Source of the DNA: Leptobrachium leishanense
Taxonomy: Eukaryota > Chordata > Amphibia > Anura > Megophryidae
Length of the DNA: 64,000 nt
NCBI GenBank assembly: GCA_009667805.1
Contig: CM019071.1
Span: 45,333,593-45,397,592 of the forward strand
Reading direction: 5' to 3'
The notes under the pieces were generated by a model, which did no database searches, was not told where the DNA came from, and saw only the letters and a list, made by a program, of their open reading frames with translations. This document shows, piece after piece, positions 48,201 through 54,656 of this stretch. Both the position numbers and the translations under genes were made by a program. Each line of letters starts with the position of its first letter. Position 1 is the first letter of the stretch.

Positions 48201-50268
48201 GGTTATGCGGAAGGTAGAACTTTATGTACATGGCTCTTTTTTCCACTCACATTACGTTGTTTCTGTTTTTCTTCTATAAATTTTTACAACTAATGGTGTT
48301 TTCATTGTTTTGCTACAAAACAGCTTCAGTTATGAAATGTTGCTGCACGGGTTTGTTAATGTGTCAGTGGGAGACACAAACATGAAGTGTGATTTACTGG
48401 TAACGAGACATACTTTACATGTTTCCTTTAAATTCTGGGAAAATGGGACATTTTGCTCACACTCTAATCCCCGCTGAAATATCACTGATTTCTTATAAAT
48501 CCAACCTGTTGATTAATGAAAAAAAGGACTTGCGTTTTCAGGGAACCACCACCATTCTACTATTAACCACAGCTCTGAACGACCCCGATATCTTCCCGAA
48601 CCCAAAAAGCTTCAAACCCGGAAACTTCCTGGATGCAGATGGGAATTTCCAGAAGAGCGATGCGTTCTTGGCGTTTGCCGCAGGTCAGTGTCGCTAGGAT
48701 ACAAAGTGTTACTTTTATTATTATATGATCTGAATAGTCTCCAAAAGACTAACACTAGTGCTCACGTTAGCCCTAGCTTAAAGGAGCTGCACAAATCGCC
48801 TCTGAAAACCCATTATCGATTCAGTATTAGCAGTTCATACCGCAAGCTTACTATACTTTGCGCTCCCTAGGTTTAACCCCTTAGTGACCAGGCTGTTTTA
48901 CAAAAGTTCGTTCTTAAATGTCCGCCGCTGTTTTTTTACGTTTCTGCGTTGTTTGTGTTTAGGTCAAATTTCCCTCTTACTCGTTTATGCAACCCACACA
49001 TATTATATACCGTTTTTCCAATCATTTAAAGGACTTTCTAAAAATACCATTATTTCCATCATATCAAATAATTTAAATTTAAAAAAATTATGAAATATAA
49101 TGAAAAAAAATGAAAAAAACACACATTTTTTGAAATTTAATCCCAAAATCTACAACCGCCAAAAAAGACCCCGACTAAATAGTTTCAAAATGTTTGTCCT
49201 GAGATTAGAAATACCCAATTTTTACATGTTTTTTGCTTTTTAACACCTTCACTGCTGAGCCATTTCACCTCTGTGCGCTGAGCTCATTCTGACTGTTTTA
49301 TGCTCATCATTTTTAAATGCCAGCCTAGGTACTATTTTAGTAAACCCACCAGACGACAATTTTTTTTTTTTTTTTTTGAAGAACCCAATTTTTAAAAAAA
49401 ATTGTATTTTATTATAATTTTTAAATAATATATTTTTACAACAAACCAGGTCATATTTGGTATCATGAAAGGCCGTGATAATGCCTCACCAATGATATAA
49501 AACATGACCCTCTAGCTGTCACGGATCGGGAGATAGGGGGATCGTTTGGATCCCTGTATCTCCACTTGGCAGCTAGGGGGTTAACTGGCCCACTGGCATC
49601 CTCACACATATGGTAAGGATGTCAGTGGATGGGGGGGGGGGTGCCCCGGAGGTTTGACTCACTATTTGGCGCCGAATCGTGATGCGGCAGCGAAATAGTT
49701 ATTAGTATACACCGTTGAAAAGGGGAGATTCTTCTCTTTCCAGTGGTGCCATTGTTTTGTTTCTAGAATTAAAGGTTTAGGAGATAGGAAGGGTGAGCTC
49801 CTTTGGAGCCCTCTGAGTTTTAATGTGGGTGCCTGTCGATGACGTCATCACGCAGTGTGATGACGTCATTGCACCCACCGCCCCTCATAAAAAGGCGGGG
49901 CATGCTTCCAGCCACCAGAAGCAGAGTGAGGCTGAGGGAAAAAAGTCCCCAGTCTCCCTCCGCGATCACGATGCCGACCAGCAGGATCTCACAAGAGATC
50001 CCTGACACACAAATGGTTAAAGAATAATGAATTAGAGCTACAGATAAATCCATAAAGCTGACATGTTTCCTGTTTTTATTCTACAGGGAAGAGAAACTGT
50101 CTGGGGGAGAATCTGGCTCGCATAGAGATCTTCATATTTTTAACGACCATCCTGCAGAGCTTCAGGTTGAAGTCTCCACTCCCGCTCTGTGACATCAATA
50201 TCACCCATGTGGTGACTGGGCTGGGGAATCACCCCAAACCCTACACACTCCGTTTCGAGTCTCGTTAA
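18076..50268 (+). CDS. Cytochrome P450 family 2 monooxygenase, nine exons
   Basis: A heme-thiolate monooxygenase of the endoplasmic reticulum that would oxidise lipophilic substrates with electrons from P450 reductase. Nine exons join to 1476 nt, 491 residues plus stop, with no frame break. Features in order: hydrophobic anchor (residues 3-20), proline hinge PPGPTPLP (30-37), helix C WRELR (121-125), helix I AGIET (298-302), ExxR EILR (355-358), and heme loop FAAGKRNCLG (429-438) with Cys436. Exon lengths and phases match the standard CYP2 gene. Val303 sits where Thr is usual after the catalytic Thr302, and Leu/Ile replace the usual Pro in exon 8. Family 2 is firm; the subfamily and substrate cannot be told. 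Introns are enlarged by transposons. Confidence 0.95.
18244..19803. other. Intron 1, first part: no gene recognised
   Basis: Mostly unique-looking sequence. Near 19,546-19,680 there is a decayed stretch similar to the small palindromic MITE at 45331 (shared words AAATTCTAGGTCAAAATAGCC and TTTATCTCACTTTCCAAAT). An AT-rich tail follows. Confidence 0.5.
19804..20292 (+). repeat. Putative solo LTR (489 bp)
   Basis: It starts TGTGATAAAGTACACGG and ends GGATCACA, flanked by ATAT on both sides (19800-19803, 20293-20296). A CAATAAAG polyadenylation-type word at 20,210 fits a plus orientation. The flanks are AT-rich, so the 4-bp duplication alone is weak evidence. Confidence 0.5.
20739..20901 (+). 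CDS. CYP2 exon 2
   Basis: 163 nt after acceptor CACTGCAG; donor G|GTAAGA at 20902. Residues 57-110 plus one base. It encodes the helix A and beta-1 region ([26 protein letters not shown]) and FSGRGE, as in CYP2 proteins. The length equals the usual 163 nt. Confidence 0.95.
20986..21437. repeat. Minisatellite in intron 2, about 21-bp unit
   Basis: Tandem TTTGGGTCGCCGTGTCCTGTG with variants (GGGGTC, TTGCCG, and a short form lacking CCTGTG). It begins just after exon 2. Long frames through it are repeat artefacts. Confidence 0.95.
21545..21697 (+). CDS. CYP2 exon 3
   Basis: 153 nt after TTTTCTCAG; donor AAAG|GTTAGT. Residues 111-161. It carries helix C with [10 protein letters not shown] (Trp121 and Arg125 contact the heme propionates in the family) and the G-x-GK-x-S-I-E segment. 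One codon longer than the usual 150 nt. Confidence 0.95.
21879..22380 (+). mobile_element. MITE copy of the CAGGGTTATTCA family, interrupted
   Basis: It starts CAGGGTTATTCAAAAAGCACC and shares internal words with the copy at 9991 (CCCCGAAGTGCAGGGAA, CAGTTTATTAGATATT). It stops at 22380, where a second copy of the same family starts inside it. Confidence 0.7.
22381..23132 (+). mobile_element. Second MITE copy of the same family, nested
   Basis: It begins CAGGGTTATTCAAAGAGATTTG after GATATT, the point where the consensus of the first copy would continue with GAATTAAAACGG. It shares the AACATTGAAGCCTATGGGATT stretch. Its right end is unclear because an LTR begins at 23133. Confidence 0.65.
23133..24074 (+). 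repeat. Solo LTR related to the PNMA-like Gypsy family (942 bp)
   Basis: It starts TGTAGCGCTGCTTTAAAAAGACTG and ends GGGAGTGAGCGCTACA, like the LTRs at 29072 and 33826 but clearly diverged and shorter than their 1124 bp. Flanks are GCGGA and CAGAC, so no target duplication remains. No internal element sequence adjoins it. Confidence 0.85.
24100..25964 (-). mobile_element. Inverted MITE copy of the CAGGGTTATTCA family
   Basis: In inverse orientation it matches the copy at 9991: GGCTATTCAGAGAGAAGGC at the left corresponds to internal 10,800-10,830. AATCCATTATCTAATAAAC follows, and the block ends TCTCTCTGAATAACCCTT. A TTAA-type element is inserted at 24468-25547. Confidence 0.7.
24468..25547. 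mobile_element. Non-autonomous piggyBac-like element, TTAA target
   Basis: Flanked by TTAA on both sides (24464-24467, 25548-25551). The ends are CCCTTTCAATGC and GCAGCGAAAGGG, so the inverted ends begin CCCTTTC. A subterminal hairpin GGACGCGCTCAGCGCGTCC lies at 24,483. About 1.08 kb, no transposase. TTAA plus CCCTT-type ends fits piggyBac (or Kolobok). Its inner right part matches 11,160-11,400 in inverse. Confidence 0.75.
25965..26858. other. Intron 3 remainder, AT-rich, no gene
   Basis: Poly-T-rich DNA with loosely repeated segments of about 150 bp (TTCATATTTGATAGTTTTTATGA and similar words). A GGTTATTCTGGCC block near 26,620 may be another transposon end. No coding signal before exon 4. 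Confidence 0.5.
26859..27019 (+). CDS. CYP2 exon 4
   Basis: 161 nt after TGTTACAG; donor CAG|GTGAGA. Residues 162-215. It holds the helix E consensus ([19 protein letters not shown]), which in most CYP2 proteins reads NVI-x-x-I-x-F-GxRF. Standard length, ends in phase 0. Confidence 0.95.
27745..28640 (+). pseudogene. CR1-like LINE, 3' end of reverse transcriptase
   Basis: A 269-residue frame (27749-28558) begins at FADDTKI, the RT catalytic YADD-type motif. It continues through [35 protein letters not shown] and a C-terminal [12 protein letters not shown] segment. Then comes a short 3' UTR ending TATGTTTCTAT, the CR1-type octamer tail. It is 5'-truncated, the usual result of target-primed reverse transcription. 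The frame is intact. A second copy lies on the minus strand at 44088-46956. Confidence 0.85.
28641..29066. repeat. Repeat carrying a GAAACGTC core, left of the Gypsy element
   Basis: Non-coding. The part at 28,770-29,066 ends in a structured GAAACGTC core on the minus strand. Sequence resumes after the Gypsy element at 34,955 (CATCTTCTATATG). It may belong to a Penelope-like or SINE family; I cannot decide which. Confidence 0.4.
29017..29053 (-). ncRNA. Hammerhead-like core in a repeat (degenerate)
   Basis: On the minus strand: TGATTAAGACC, loop TTAG, GGTC, GAAACGTC, then CACACC. GACC pairs with GGTC as stem II, followed by GAAAC and GTC as in hammerheads. The CUGAUGA box is changed, so cleavage is doubtful. 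Compare 39875-39927. Confidence 0.3.
29072..30195 (+). repeat. 5' LTR of the PNMA-like Gypsy element (1124 bp)
   Basis: Starts TGTAGCGATGTG, ends GGGAGTGAGCGCTACA. Nearly identical to 33826-34949; visible differences are mostly transitions, for example AGTCGAAG against AGTCAAAG and GCCTCGTG against GCCTTGTG. Confidence 0.96.
30198..30217 (+). other. Primer-binding site, tRNA-Pro-like
   Basis: TGGGGGCTCGTTTCCGGGAT follows the LTR after two bases. It resembles the tRNA-Pro complement with two extra T residues in the middle. Confidence 0.55.
31400..32225. repeat. Solo LTR-like insertion inside gag (826 bp)
   Basis: It starts TGTCACGGATCC, ends GGTCCGTGACA, and is flanked by CACAC on both sides (31395-31399, 32226-32230). 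Removing it and one CACAC rejoins the gag frame. TG...CA ends and a 5-bp duplication fit an LTR. The right third is GC-rich; a 36-bp tandem repeat lies in the middle. Orientation not decided. Confidence 0.8.
31664..31976. repeat. Minisatellite of 36-bp units inside the LTR
   Basis: About 8.5 copies of GGTTCGTTTGCCAATGCC followed by AAGGGTCATACACAGAGT. Being a multiple of three, it stays open as 12-residue repeats in several frames on both strands. These are not taken as genes. Confidence 0.95.
32783..33709 (+). pseudogene. End of protease fused to a pol C-terminal tail, RT and integrase missing
   Basis: This frame overlaps the preceding one; a single-base shift near 32780-32800 links them. 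It carries the second half of the protease ([22 protein letters not shown]). A long acidic and basic region ends with [19 protein letters not shown], which corresponds to the tail after integrase in the element at 1130 ([19 protein letters not shown]). RT, RNase H and integrase, about 2.5 kb, are absent between these parts. Confidence 0.75.
33826..34949 (+). repeat. 3' LTR of the PNMA-like Gypsy element (1124 bp)
   Basis: Begins TGTAGCGATGTG directly after the polypurine tract, ends GCGCTACA, followed by TCAGA. Same length as the 5' LTR. Confidence 0.96.
34955..35994. other. Right part of the hAT-like remnant, no gene
   Basis: AT-rich DNA with a short tandem duplication (TTTTTTCTATGTATACTCAGG twice near 35,175), then GC-richer DNA leading to the hAT right end at 35914. 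No coding signal. Confidence 0.45.
35995..36435. repeat. Transposon ends and a 25-bp tandem repeat
   Basis: It starts TAGTGATGGGCCAAACACC, related in inverse to the ends at 14,123 and 55,852. A TTAACCCTTTCACTGCTGAG end of the TTAA family follows at 36,195. Then come about four copies of a 25-bp unit GTGGGAAATGGTTTACCAAC-AATGA (36,290-36,400), and a CCCATAGGCTTCAATGTTAAA stretch of the CAGGGTTAT MITE family in inverse. Confidence 0.65.
36904..38004 (+). CDS. L1 ORF1 protein (coiled coil, RRM, C-terminal domain)
   Basis: An RNA-binding chaperone of L1 particles. From ATG 36904 there are a basic segment ([13 protein letters not shown]), then an acidic region. A coiled-coil stretch follows, and then [18 protein letters not shown], the RRM hallmark of L1 ORF1. 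The C-terminal domain has [17 protein letters not shown] and [11 protein letters not shown]. The open frame runs on into the inserted LTR to 38154. Without the insertion and one copy of ACGTG it continues in frame from 39322 and stops at 39337-39339, giving about 372 residues. No other frame break is seen. Confidence 0.85.
38005..39316. mobile_element. Two LTRs joined tail to tail as a 1.3-kb palindrome
   Basis: The left arm (38005-38659) runs TGTGACGTTCTGG to CATCGTGACA, with TATAAAT near 38,129 and AATAAA near 38,551, so it reads as a plus-strand LTR. The right arm (38662-39316) is its inverse, separated by TA only. The pair is flanked by ACGTG on both sides (38000-38004, 39317-39321). The arms differ at a few sites, all seen being CpG transitions (GGTGCC/GGCGCC, TGCAGTC/TGCGGTC, TTCACGTCC/TTCATGTCC). 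The identical 60-residue frames on the two strands are not genes. Confidence 0.85.
39677..40035. repeat. Hairpin-forming repeat between TA runs
   Basis: Arms of about 110 bp (39,775-39,882 and 39,920-40,027; words CAATATGGACAGCACATCCGG and its inverse) pair around a 37-nt core. Both sides touch TATATATA runs. No coding signal. Confidence 0.8.
39875..39927 (+). ncRNA. Hammerhead-like core at the tip of the hairpin (degenerate)
   Basis: CCGCTCCAACC and GGTGGAGCGG could pair as stem I. TTGATAA is followed by AGGCC, a loop, GGCC, then GAAACGTC. Stem II is GGCC/GGCC here and GACC/GGTC in the copy at 29017, a compensated change. The core box lacks the canonical G8. Hammerheads occur in Penelope-like elements of amphibians (established); activity here is unlikely. 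Confidence 0.35.
40036..40478. other. End of intron 4, transposon-derived
   Basis: Contains the TTCGAATCGAACTTCGAACTG end typical of the TTAGGGATGAGC family in inverse (40,115-40,180). Unique-looking DNA follows up to the acceptor of exon 5. Confidence 0.5.
40479..40655 (+). CDS. CYP2 exon 5
   Basis: 177 nt after GTTTCTAG; donor CAG|GTAGTA. Residues 216-274, the helix F-G region that shapes substrate access, ending DAFLLKMEQ, which matches the family pattern DCFLxKMEQ. Its N-terminal part is poorly conserved, as expected for substrate-recognition segments. Standard length. Confidence 0.94.
40656..41409. other. Intron 5, no embedded element recognised
   Basis: 754 bp. The first part is a simple-looking run of TGGTCCAAA and TGTCCCAAAA words; the rest looks unique. 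Confidence 0.5.
41410..41551 (+). CDS. CYP2 exon 6
   Basis: 142 nt after TATCTTCAG; donor AAG|GTATTG. Residues 275-321 plus one base. It encodes helix I with [10 protein letters not shown]; Glu301-Thr302 form the oxygen-activation pair. The usual second Thr is Val303. It ends [11 protein letters not shown]. Confidence 0.95.
41552..41994. other. Intron 6, nothing recognised
   Basis: 443 bp of unique-looking DNA between exons 6 and 7. An AAAAAACC duplication occurs just after the donor. Confidence 0.5.
41995..42182 (+). CDS. CYP2 exon 7
   Basis: 188 nt after CCCACCAG; donor AAG|GTTTGT. Residues 322-384. It contains [25 protein letters not shown] (helix K ExxR at 355-358), and the substrate-recognition loop before YGYSIPK. 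Standard length. Confidence 0.95.
42540..42632 (+). repeat. 3' end of an L2-like LINE
   Basis: CCCAGGACATACTTGAAAACG to TATAAATAAATAAATAAAT matches, in inverse, the 3' end of the LINE at 52253-54350. It ends in an AAAT-type tail. Only about 90 bp remain, a heavily 5'-truncated insertion. Confidence 0.7.
42755..43090 (-). mobile_element. Inverted fragment of the CAGGGTTAT MITE family
   Basis: Shares CAGTGAAATCCCCCATAGAG and GTCAGTGAAATGCCCTGATG with the inverted copy at 24,200-24,300. Ends in poly-T-rich DNA. Confidence 0.6.
43095..43536. mobile_element. MITE, AGGCTAGGGTCAGACG family (442 bp)
   Basis: Begins AGGCTAGGGTCAGACGAACG and ends CGCTCTTCTGACACCAGCCT, its inverted form. Rich in ACGT and CGGACG words. 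No coding capacity. A second member follows almost at once. Confidence 0.8.
43538..43816. mobile_element. MITE, same family, long inverted ends (279 bp)
   Basis: AAGGCTAGGGTCAGACGAAC at the left is matched by GTTCGTCTGACC-CTAGCCTT at the right, with pairing continuing (GCATTTTTCAC / GTGAAAAATGC). Its interior resembles the copy at 60875. It lies head to tail with the previous copy. Confidence 0.85.
44088..46956 (-). pseudogene. CR1-like LINE, endonuclease to 3' end, frames broken
   Basis: On the minus strand, broken frames give endonuclease-region remnants (46,900-46,400). [14 protein letters not shown] and [11 protein letters not shown] segment lies at 45,773-45,522. [18 protein letters not shown] then FVDDTKI palm lies at 45,152-44,829. 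[14 protein letters not shown] and the 3' UTR at 44,606-44,088 follow, ending in the ATGTTTCTATGTTTC tail. It is a longer relative of the copy at 27745. Stops and shifts are many. A small MITE sits at 45331-45512. A duplicated word GCATTCTGCCAGCATTTCC near 44,650 reflects a local tandem duplication. Confidence 0.88.
45331..45512. mobile_element. Small palindromic MITE inside the CR1 copy (182 bp)
   Basis: Starts CAGGGTTATTCAGAGAG, ends TATCTGAATAACCCCG, flanked by TAT on both sides (45328-45330, 45513-45515). Almost the whole element is one inverted repeat (AAAATTCTAGGTCAAAATAGCC and its inverse). It shares ends and a 3-bp duplication with the copy at 9991. Confidence 0.88.
47126..48541. other. 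End of intron 7, no gene recognised
   Basis: Unique-looking DNA up to the exon 8 acceptor. Nothing with family resemblance on either strand. Confidence 0.45.
48542..48683 (+). CDS. CYP2 exon 8
   Basis: 142 nt after TGCGTTTTCAG; donor CAG|GTCAGT. Residues 385-431 plus one base. It encodes [20 protein letters not shown] and FLAFAAG, leading to the heme loop. In most family members the first segment has Pro (GTxVxPLL); here it is Leu. Confidence 0.94.
48684..50086. other. Intron 8, contains a TTAA-type element
   Basis: The first 550 bp are AT-rich. From 49,240 to 50,020 lies a block bounded by TTAA that starts CACCTTCACTGCTGAGCC, related to the TTAACCCTTTCACTGCTGAG ends seen elsewhere. It contains GGTCATATTTGGTATCATG and a CRE-bearing hairpin. 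The right end (AAATGGTTAA) is a weak match, so the element limits are tentative. Confidence 0.45.
49839..49869. promoter_or_regulatory. Hairpin with two perfect CRE palindromes
   Basis: ATGACGTCATCAC and its exact inverse GTGATGACGTCAT, 5 nt apart. Each arm contains TGACGTCA, the consensus for CREB/ATF factors (established). It lies in a repeat inside intron 8. Any regulatory effect on CYP2 is speculation. Confidence 0.4.
50087..50268 (+). CDS. CYP2 exon 9 (terminal)
   Basis: 182 nt after TATTCTACAG, ending at TAA 50266-50268. It contains the heme-ligand Cys436 in [14 protein letters not shown] and the last substrate-recognition loop before [11 protein letters not shown]. Standard length for the last CYP2 coding exon. 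Confidence 0.96.
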
Positions 50269-50465
50269 GAATGGATATAAAGGAGAGGAGACAGAAAGAT
50301 AACTAGATCCATTGCCACCAAATAGTATGATTAACGCTTCACAGCTCCGCTTGCAATTGGACGCGGGGGCAGGTTAGCAGCTTGGCCGCCACCCCTTTAT
50401 AGACGTAAAGCATTGAATTGTTTACATTCTGCCTGATCTGAAATAAAAGTTACATTTTATCGCAC
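50269..50465 (+). terminator. CYP2 3' UTR and polyadenylation signal
   Basis: AATAAA at 50442-50447 lies about 175 nt after the stop. A second AATAAA follows at about 50486. No repeat intervenes, so this is the likely 3' end. Confidence 0.7.
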
Positions 50466-51470
50466 TTTGTGTTTTCATTATTTCCAATAAAAGTTACCAC
50501 CAGTAAAACATCAAACGCTTACCGAGCCATTAGCTACACAACAATAGCCAAGATGCTCGTACCATGCCTCGAGCACCAGGAAGCACCTCTCCATAACCCA
50601 CTCAGTACAGAAGACGCTTCCAACATGACAAAGGGGAGAAAGGTGGGTTAGAAAGCGCTAGAAAGGTGCAACGTGCAGATAAGTTGGGTAGAAGATGTTG
50701 AGAATCCCGCTCTGGTTCCCATGTTTGTTTGTAACTTTGTCTCATTCCCCATTGGTTATCGTAAAGTGTTGCGGAAACTGCTGGCGTCAAATAAATGATA
50801 ATAACCAGACAGCTGATTGAGGGAGTATGAGAATTCATGAGAACGAATTCCTAAGTAGGAGAGATGTCTGCAATGCAAATGTTCAAAAATAAATAAATAA
50901 ATAAAGATGGACGAGCAAAAAAAATACACAAAAAGGAATAAGAGTTCGCGATGAGCAAGACCGAAAATGATCCAGACAGAAAAGAAAATGGAAGCCATGC
51001 TCTTGTGATGCAGGAGCTACTACTAAAACACAAAGTACCCCATTTTCTTCTTTGCGCTAAAAAGGGGACGTTAACAGAGATAATGTGCGCCTGCAGGTTT
51101 CCCTGTAACATTCTCATTTTAACCTGCTAGTCCAGGCAGGTGTTACTTTAGCACCTCACTCCGAAACGCAACGCTAATCACTCAGATACATGCGGCGGTG
51201 CGGAATGGCTCCACAGGACTCCATGGAGATTTACGCTTCGGGGCTACAAGATTGTGCAATGCCGCGGTGGGAGACTGGAAACGATTTGTCCCTAGTCTCA
51301 CTCCGTTTTTGGCCAGGAGAAGCAGTGGATCGGGCCACTGGTCTCGCACCGGGATGAGAGGTGAGAATCGGGTTTATTGGGGGGTATTTAGGGGGTGTTG
51401 AATGATTTACCAAAATGCAAATGAGTTGCACCAGCTTTTAGGTGTCGCTAAAATTTTGGCTTGTGCATTA
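50466..51470. other. Intergenic stretch after CYP2
   Basis: Unique-looking DNA with a short AAATAAATAAATAAAT run near 50,887. No gene or clear repeat recognised. Confidence 0.5.
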
Positions 51471-52252
51471 GGGATGAGCTGTTTGGTTCGATCAGTTCGG
51501 AGTTCGATTCGAACATTGACAGTTCGAAAGTTCGCTAACTTCGAAATTTTTGGGGTGTTCGTCAAAAGTTAAAAAGCATAAATTGAAAAAGTATAAAAAA
51601 TGCTTAAAAATACTAAAAAAATCTATAAATAAAGAGACTCTTTACTGCAGAATATTATAAGCAACGGTTTATTAGATATTGAATTAAAACTGGAATATTT
51701 TTAACATTGAAGCCTATGGGATAAAACATTCTTGTTATTAAAACATTAAGCAGACACGGCCCACTAATCAGGCACTGTAGAGGGCAGCCTGCAGGGGCCT
51801 CCCAAGGATCCCCTTGAGGAGCATTGAGGAGCAAGGAGCATGCGGCCACCGGATGACAGAGCTGCAACTGTACGGGCTAGCCGCCTGGGTGCATGTGGCA
51901 GAGACAGGCAGCGCAAGGAGGGAGCCACTGCACCTGTGGCCACGGCAGCCCCCCAGCCCCCACCAGGATCCAGGGAGCCCCCACTGACCACCAGGCTAAG
52001 GTAAGACGACACATTTCTAAAAAAAATAAAATCCCTGGGAACATAAAATAAAACCCTTTTTTCTTTCTCTACCTGGCTGAATGCATTTAATTATATATTA
52101 GATACATTCAGGCAGGCAGAGGGGGGTGGCATGTGGACTGCGCGGGGTCTCAGACAGTGGTTTGTTTTTTTTGTTTGTATATTTTTAGCAAATTTATAGG
52201 GGAAGGTAACGGCAGGTATGATATATATATATATATATATATCTATATTGTT

Positions 52253-54350
52253 ATAAATATATATTTATTTATAAAGGATTTTACCAGGAAGGATACATTA
52301 TGACTTCTCTCGTTTTCAAGTATGTCCTGGGTTCAAGAACATTGAAGTGTTACAGTTACAGAAATACAAAGTAATACAATGCAAGATATTAAAAAAAAAA
52401 AAACAACACAAATATACAGATTAACAGAAAAATATGTAGGAAATATAGTCACTAGGTTACATGTTTACAGGTGCATTCTGTATTGAGGTATGTTAGTAAG
52501 GAGCTTTTGAGTGACTTAAGACTGGGGGAAGATTTGATGGTGTCTGGGAGGTTATTCCATAATTGTGGTGCTCTGTAGGAAAATGAGGACCGAGCCACTG
52601 TCTTTTTTGTATTGTGGTATTGCAAGTAAGGTGCTGGTCCTGGATCGGAGGTTATAGGATGAAGGAGCTGCTGGGGGAAGCAGTCTATTCAGGTAGGGTG
52701 GCAGCTTCCCAGAGATGCTCTTAAACACCAGGCTGGAAAGGTGAAGGGTGCGTCTGGATTCCAGCAATGTCCAGTTTAGCTCTTTTAACATGTCAAATGG
52801 TGGGTCATGTAGTTACATTGTAGCGCAAAGCGGCAGAATGAGTTATACAATGTAGTAAGTTTATGAAGGTGTGTTTGCGGGGCGGCTGCATACACTACAT
52901 CTCCGTAGTCAATAGCCGGCATAAGCATTTGCTGTACAATCTGCTTTCTTACCGTGGGACTCAGGCAGGATTTGTTATTATTGATAATAATCACGTAATT
53001 GTGTGTAGACACATTTTTCCAAGACTTTTGACATTACAGGGAGCAACGATATCGGACGGTAGTTGGATACCAAAGTACTGTCACCACTTTTATGGATAGG
53101 TACCACTCTTGCAGTCTTCCAGAGCTTGGGTATGTATCCAGTCACCAGTGACTCATTTATTAGGGTTGCAACAGGATTTGCAATTGCTGGCGCACTGATT
53201 TTCAGCAGCATTGCTGGTATTTGATCAGGTCCAGACTGGTATTTCATTTTTTGCTTACGGAGAAGTTTAGTAATGACACTGACAGGCACTGGTCTAAAAC
53301 TGAATTCCTGTCTGATACAGGGACTTTGCACAGTTGGGGGGGCCTGCCCTGCATGAGGCCTCTCTGATTGCATGTCATTTCCTAGCTTGGCAATCAAAGT
53401 GGTGGCACATCCAACAAAATAATCATTAAAGGCATTTGCTACATCTAGGGGGTGTTGCAGGGTTTGGTTGTTTACTTGGACAGCAGCTGGCTGGGAGTGG
53501 ACTGGGGGTGCTTGTATGTTACTTATGGTTCTCCAAAAGTTTCTAGGGTTTGATATGTTTTTGTTTAGATTTTCATTGAAGTAATGGGCTCTGGCCATTT
53601 TTGTTTGTTTTGTGCATTCATTCCGGCATTTTCGGTATTCGTAGTGATCGTTCATGGAACCAGTACTCTTGAAATTTGACCACCGTGAATCTCTAAGCTG
53701 GTACATTAGTGTAAGATCAGCTGAAACCCAGGGGAGATGGGTCCCTTTTACTCGCACTTTACGCAGCGGGGCATGGGAATTCCAGACTTGCAGGAGCTCA
53801 GACTGAAAGTATTCAACTGCACAGTCTAGGTCTGGGATTAGTTTTAGCCTGTACCAGGGGAGCTGTTTGAGATCACTTAGGATGGATTCAAGAATAAATT
53901 TCTTGAAAGACCTGGTGGTTATTACCTTTGGGGGAGATTTCAAGGCCTTAATTTTGCGCGTGCAGTACACTAGACAATGGTCACTAATGCTATTAGCAAG
54001 AACGCCTGCCTCCTGTATTCTATCAGGAGATGAGGAGAGAATCCAGTCCAACAAGGTATGGTTAGGGCTTTTCATATTAATGCGAGTGGGGGAGGAGATT
54101 AATTGAGTTAGCTGCAAAGTTTTAAACAGCGAGCAGTGTTTATTGTTTTTAGGATTTAGCCAATCTGTATTAAAATCGCCGAGGACCAGCAGTTCACTTT
54201 TTTGGTTTTGGGCAAGTAGGTTATTAAGGATTTGAGTTATGTCAGAGAGGGAGTGCACTGGCGAGCTCGGTGGACGATAGAACCCAGCAACAATGACTGA
54301 TTTACTGAATGGGATCTCAATTATACCAGAGAGGAAATCAAAGGTGATAT
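52253..54350 (-). pseudogene. L2-like LINE with its RT core deleted
   Basis: Minus strand. The frame from about 54,350 to 52,978 gives an endonuclease (GFYRPP, LVLGDFNTDWLN, TLLDWILSS, SISDHCLVYC). The RT start follows (RVVPIHKSGDSTLVSNYRPISLLPVMSKVLEKCVY). The sequence then jumps at about 52,985 to the RT C-terminus (VRKQIVQQMLMPAIDYGDVVY; ESRRTLHLSSLVFKSI, 53,012-52,552). The palm with its YADD box is missing, so it cannot copy itself. It ends in TTATAAATAAAT-like DNA. ATATATTT near both edges may be a target duplication. The protein part before 54,350 shown by the open frame belongs to the host element. Confidence 0.82.
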
Positions 54351-54391
54351 ATTTCCAGACTTGTATTACACACACATTTTGGCAACTAATT

Positions 54392-54520
54392 GCCCCCCCC
54401 ATTTGGCTGATCGCTCCAGAAGAAATGTTGAACCTGACAGAGCAGAGAATAATATATATATTCTCTGCTCTGTCGGGTTCAACATTTCTTCTGGAGGGAT
54501 CAGCCAATTTGGGGGGGGGG
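54392..54520. repeat. Long hairpin in the left arm of the 7.6-kb element
   Basis: CCAGAAGAAATGTTGAACC and its inverse flank an AATATATATATT centre, so about 120 bp fold into one hairpin. The same hairpin occurs at 58096-58220 in the right arm. Confidence 0.85.
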
Positions 54521-54656
54521 CGCATTTAGTTGAGATTGTCCACATGCCACCTCCCCATGTGCGTATGTGTATATATGGTCTGAGGTCTGTGGGTGGGTGT
54601 ATATATATATATATATCTGCATGTTGATATATACGTATATATAGGTCTACGTGTTG

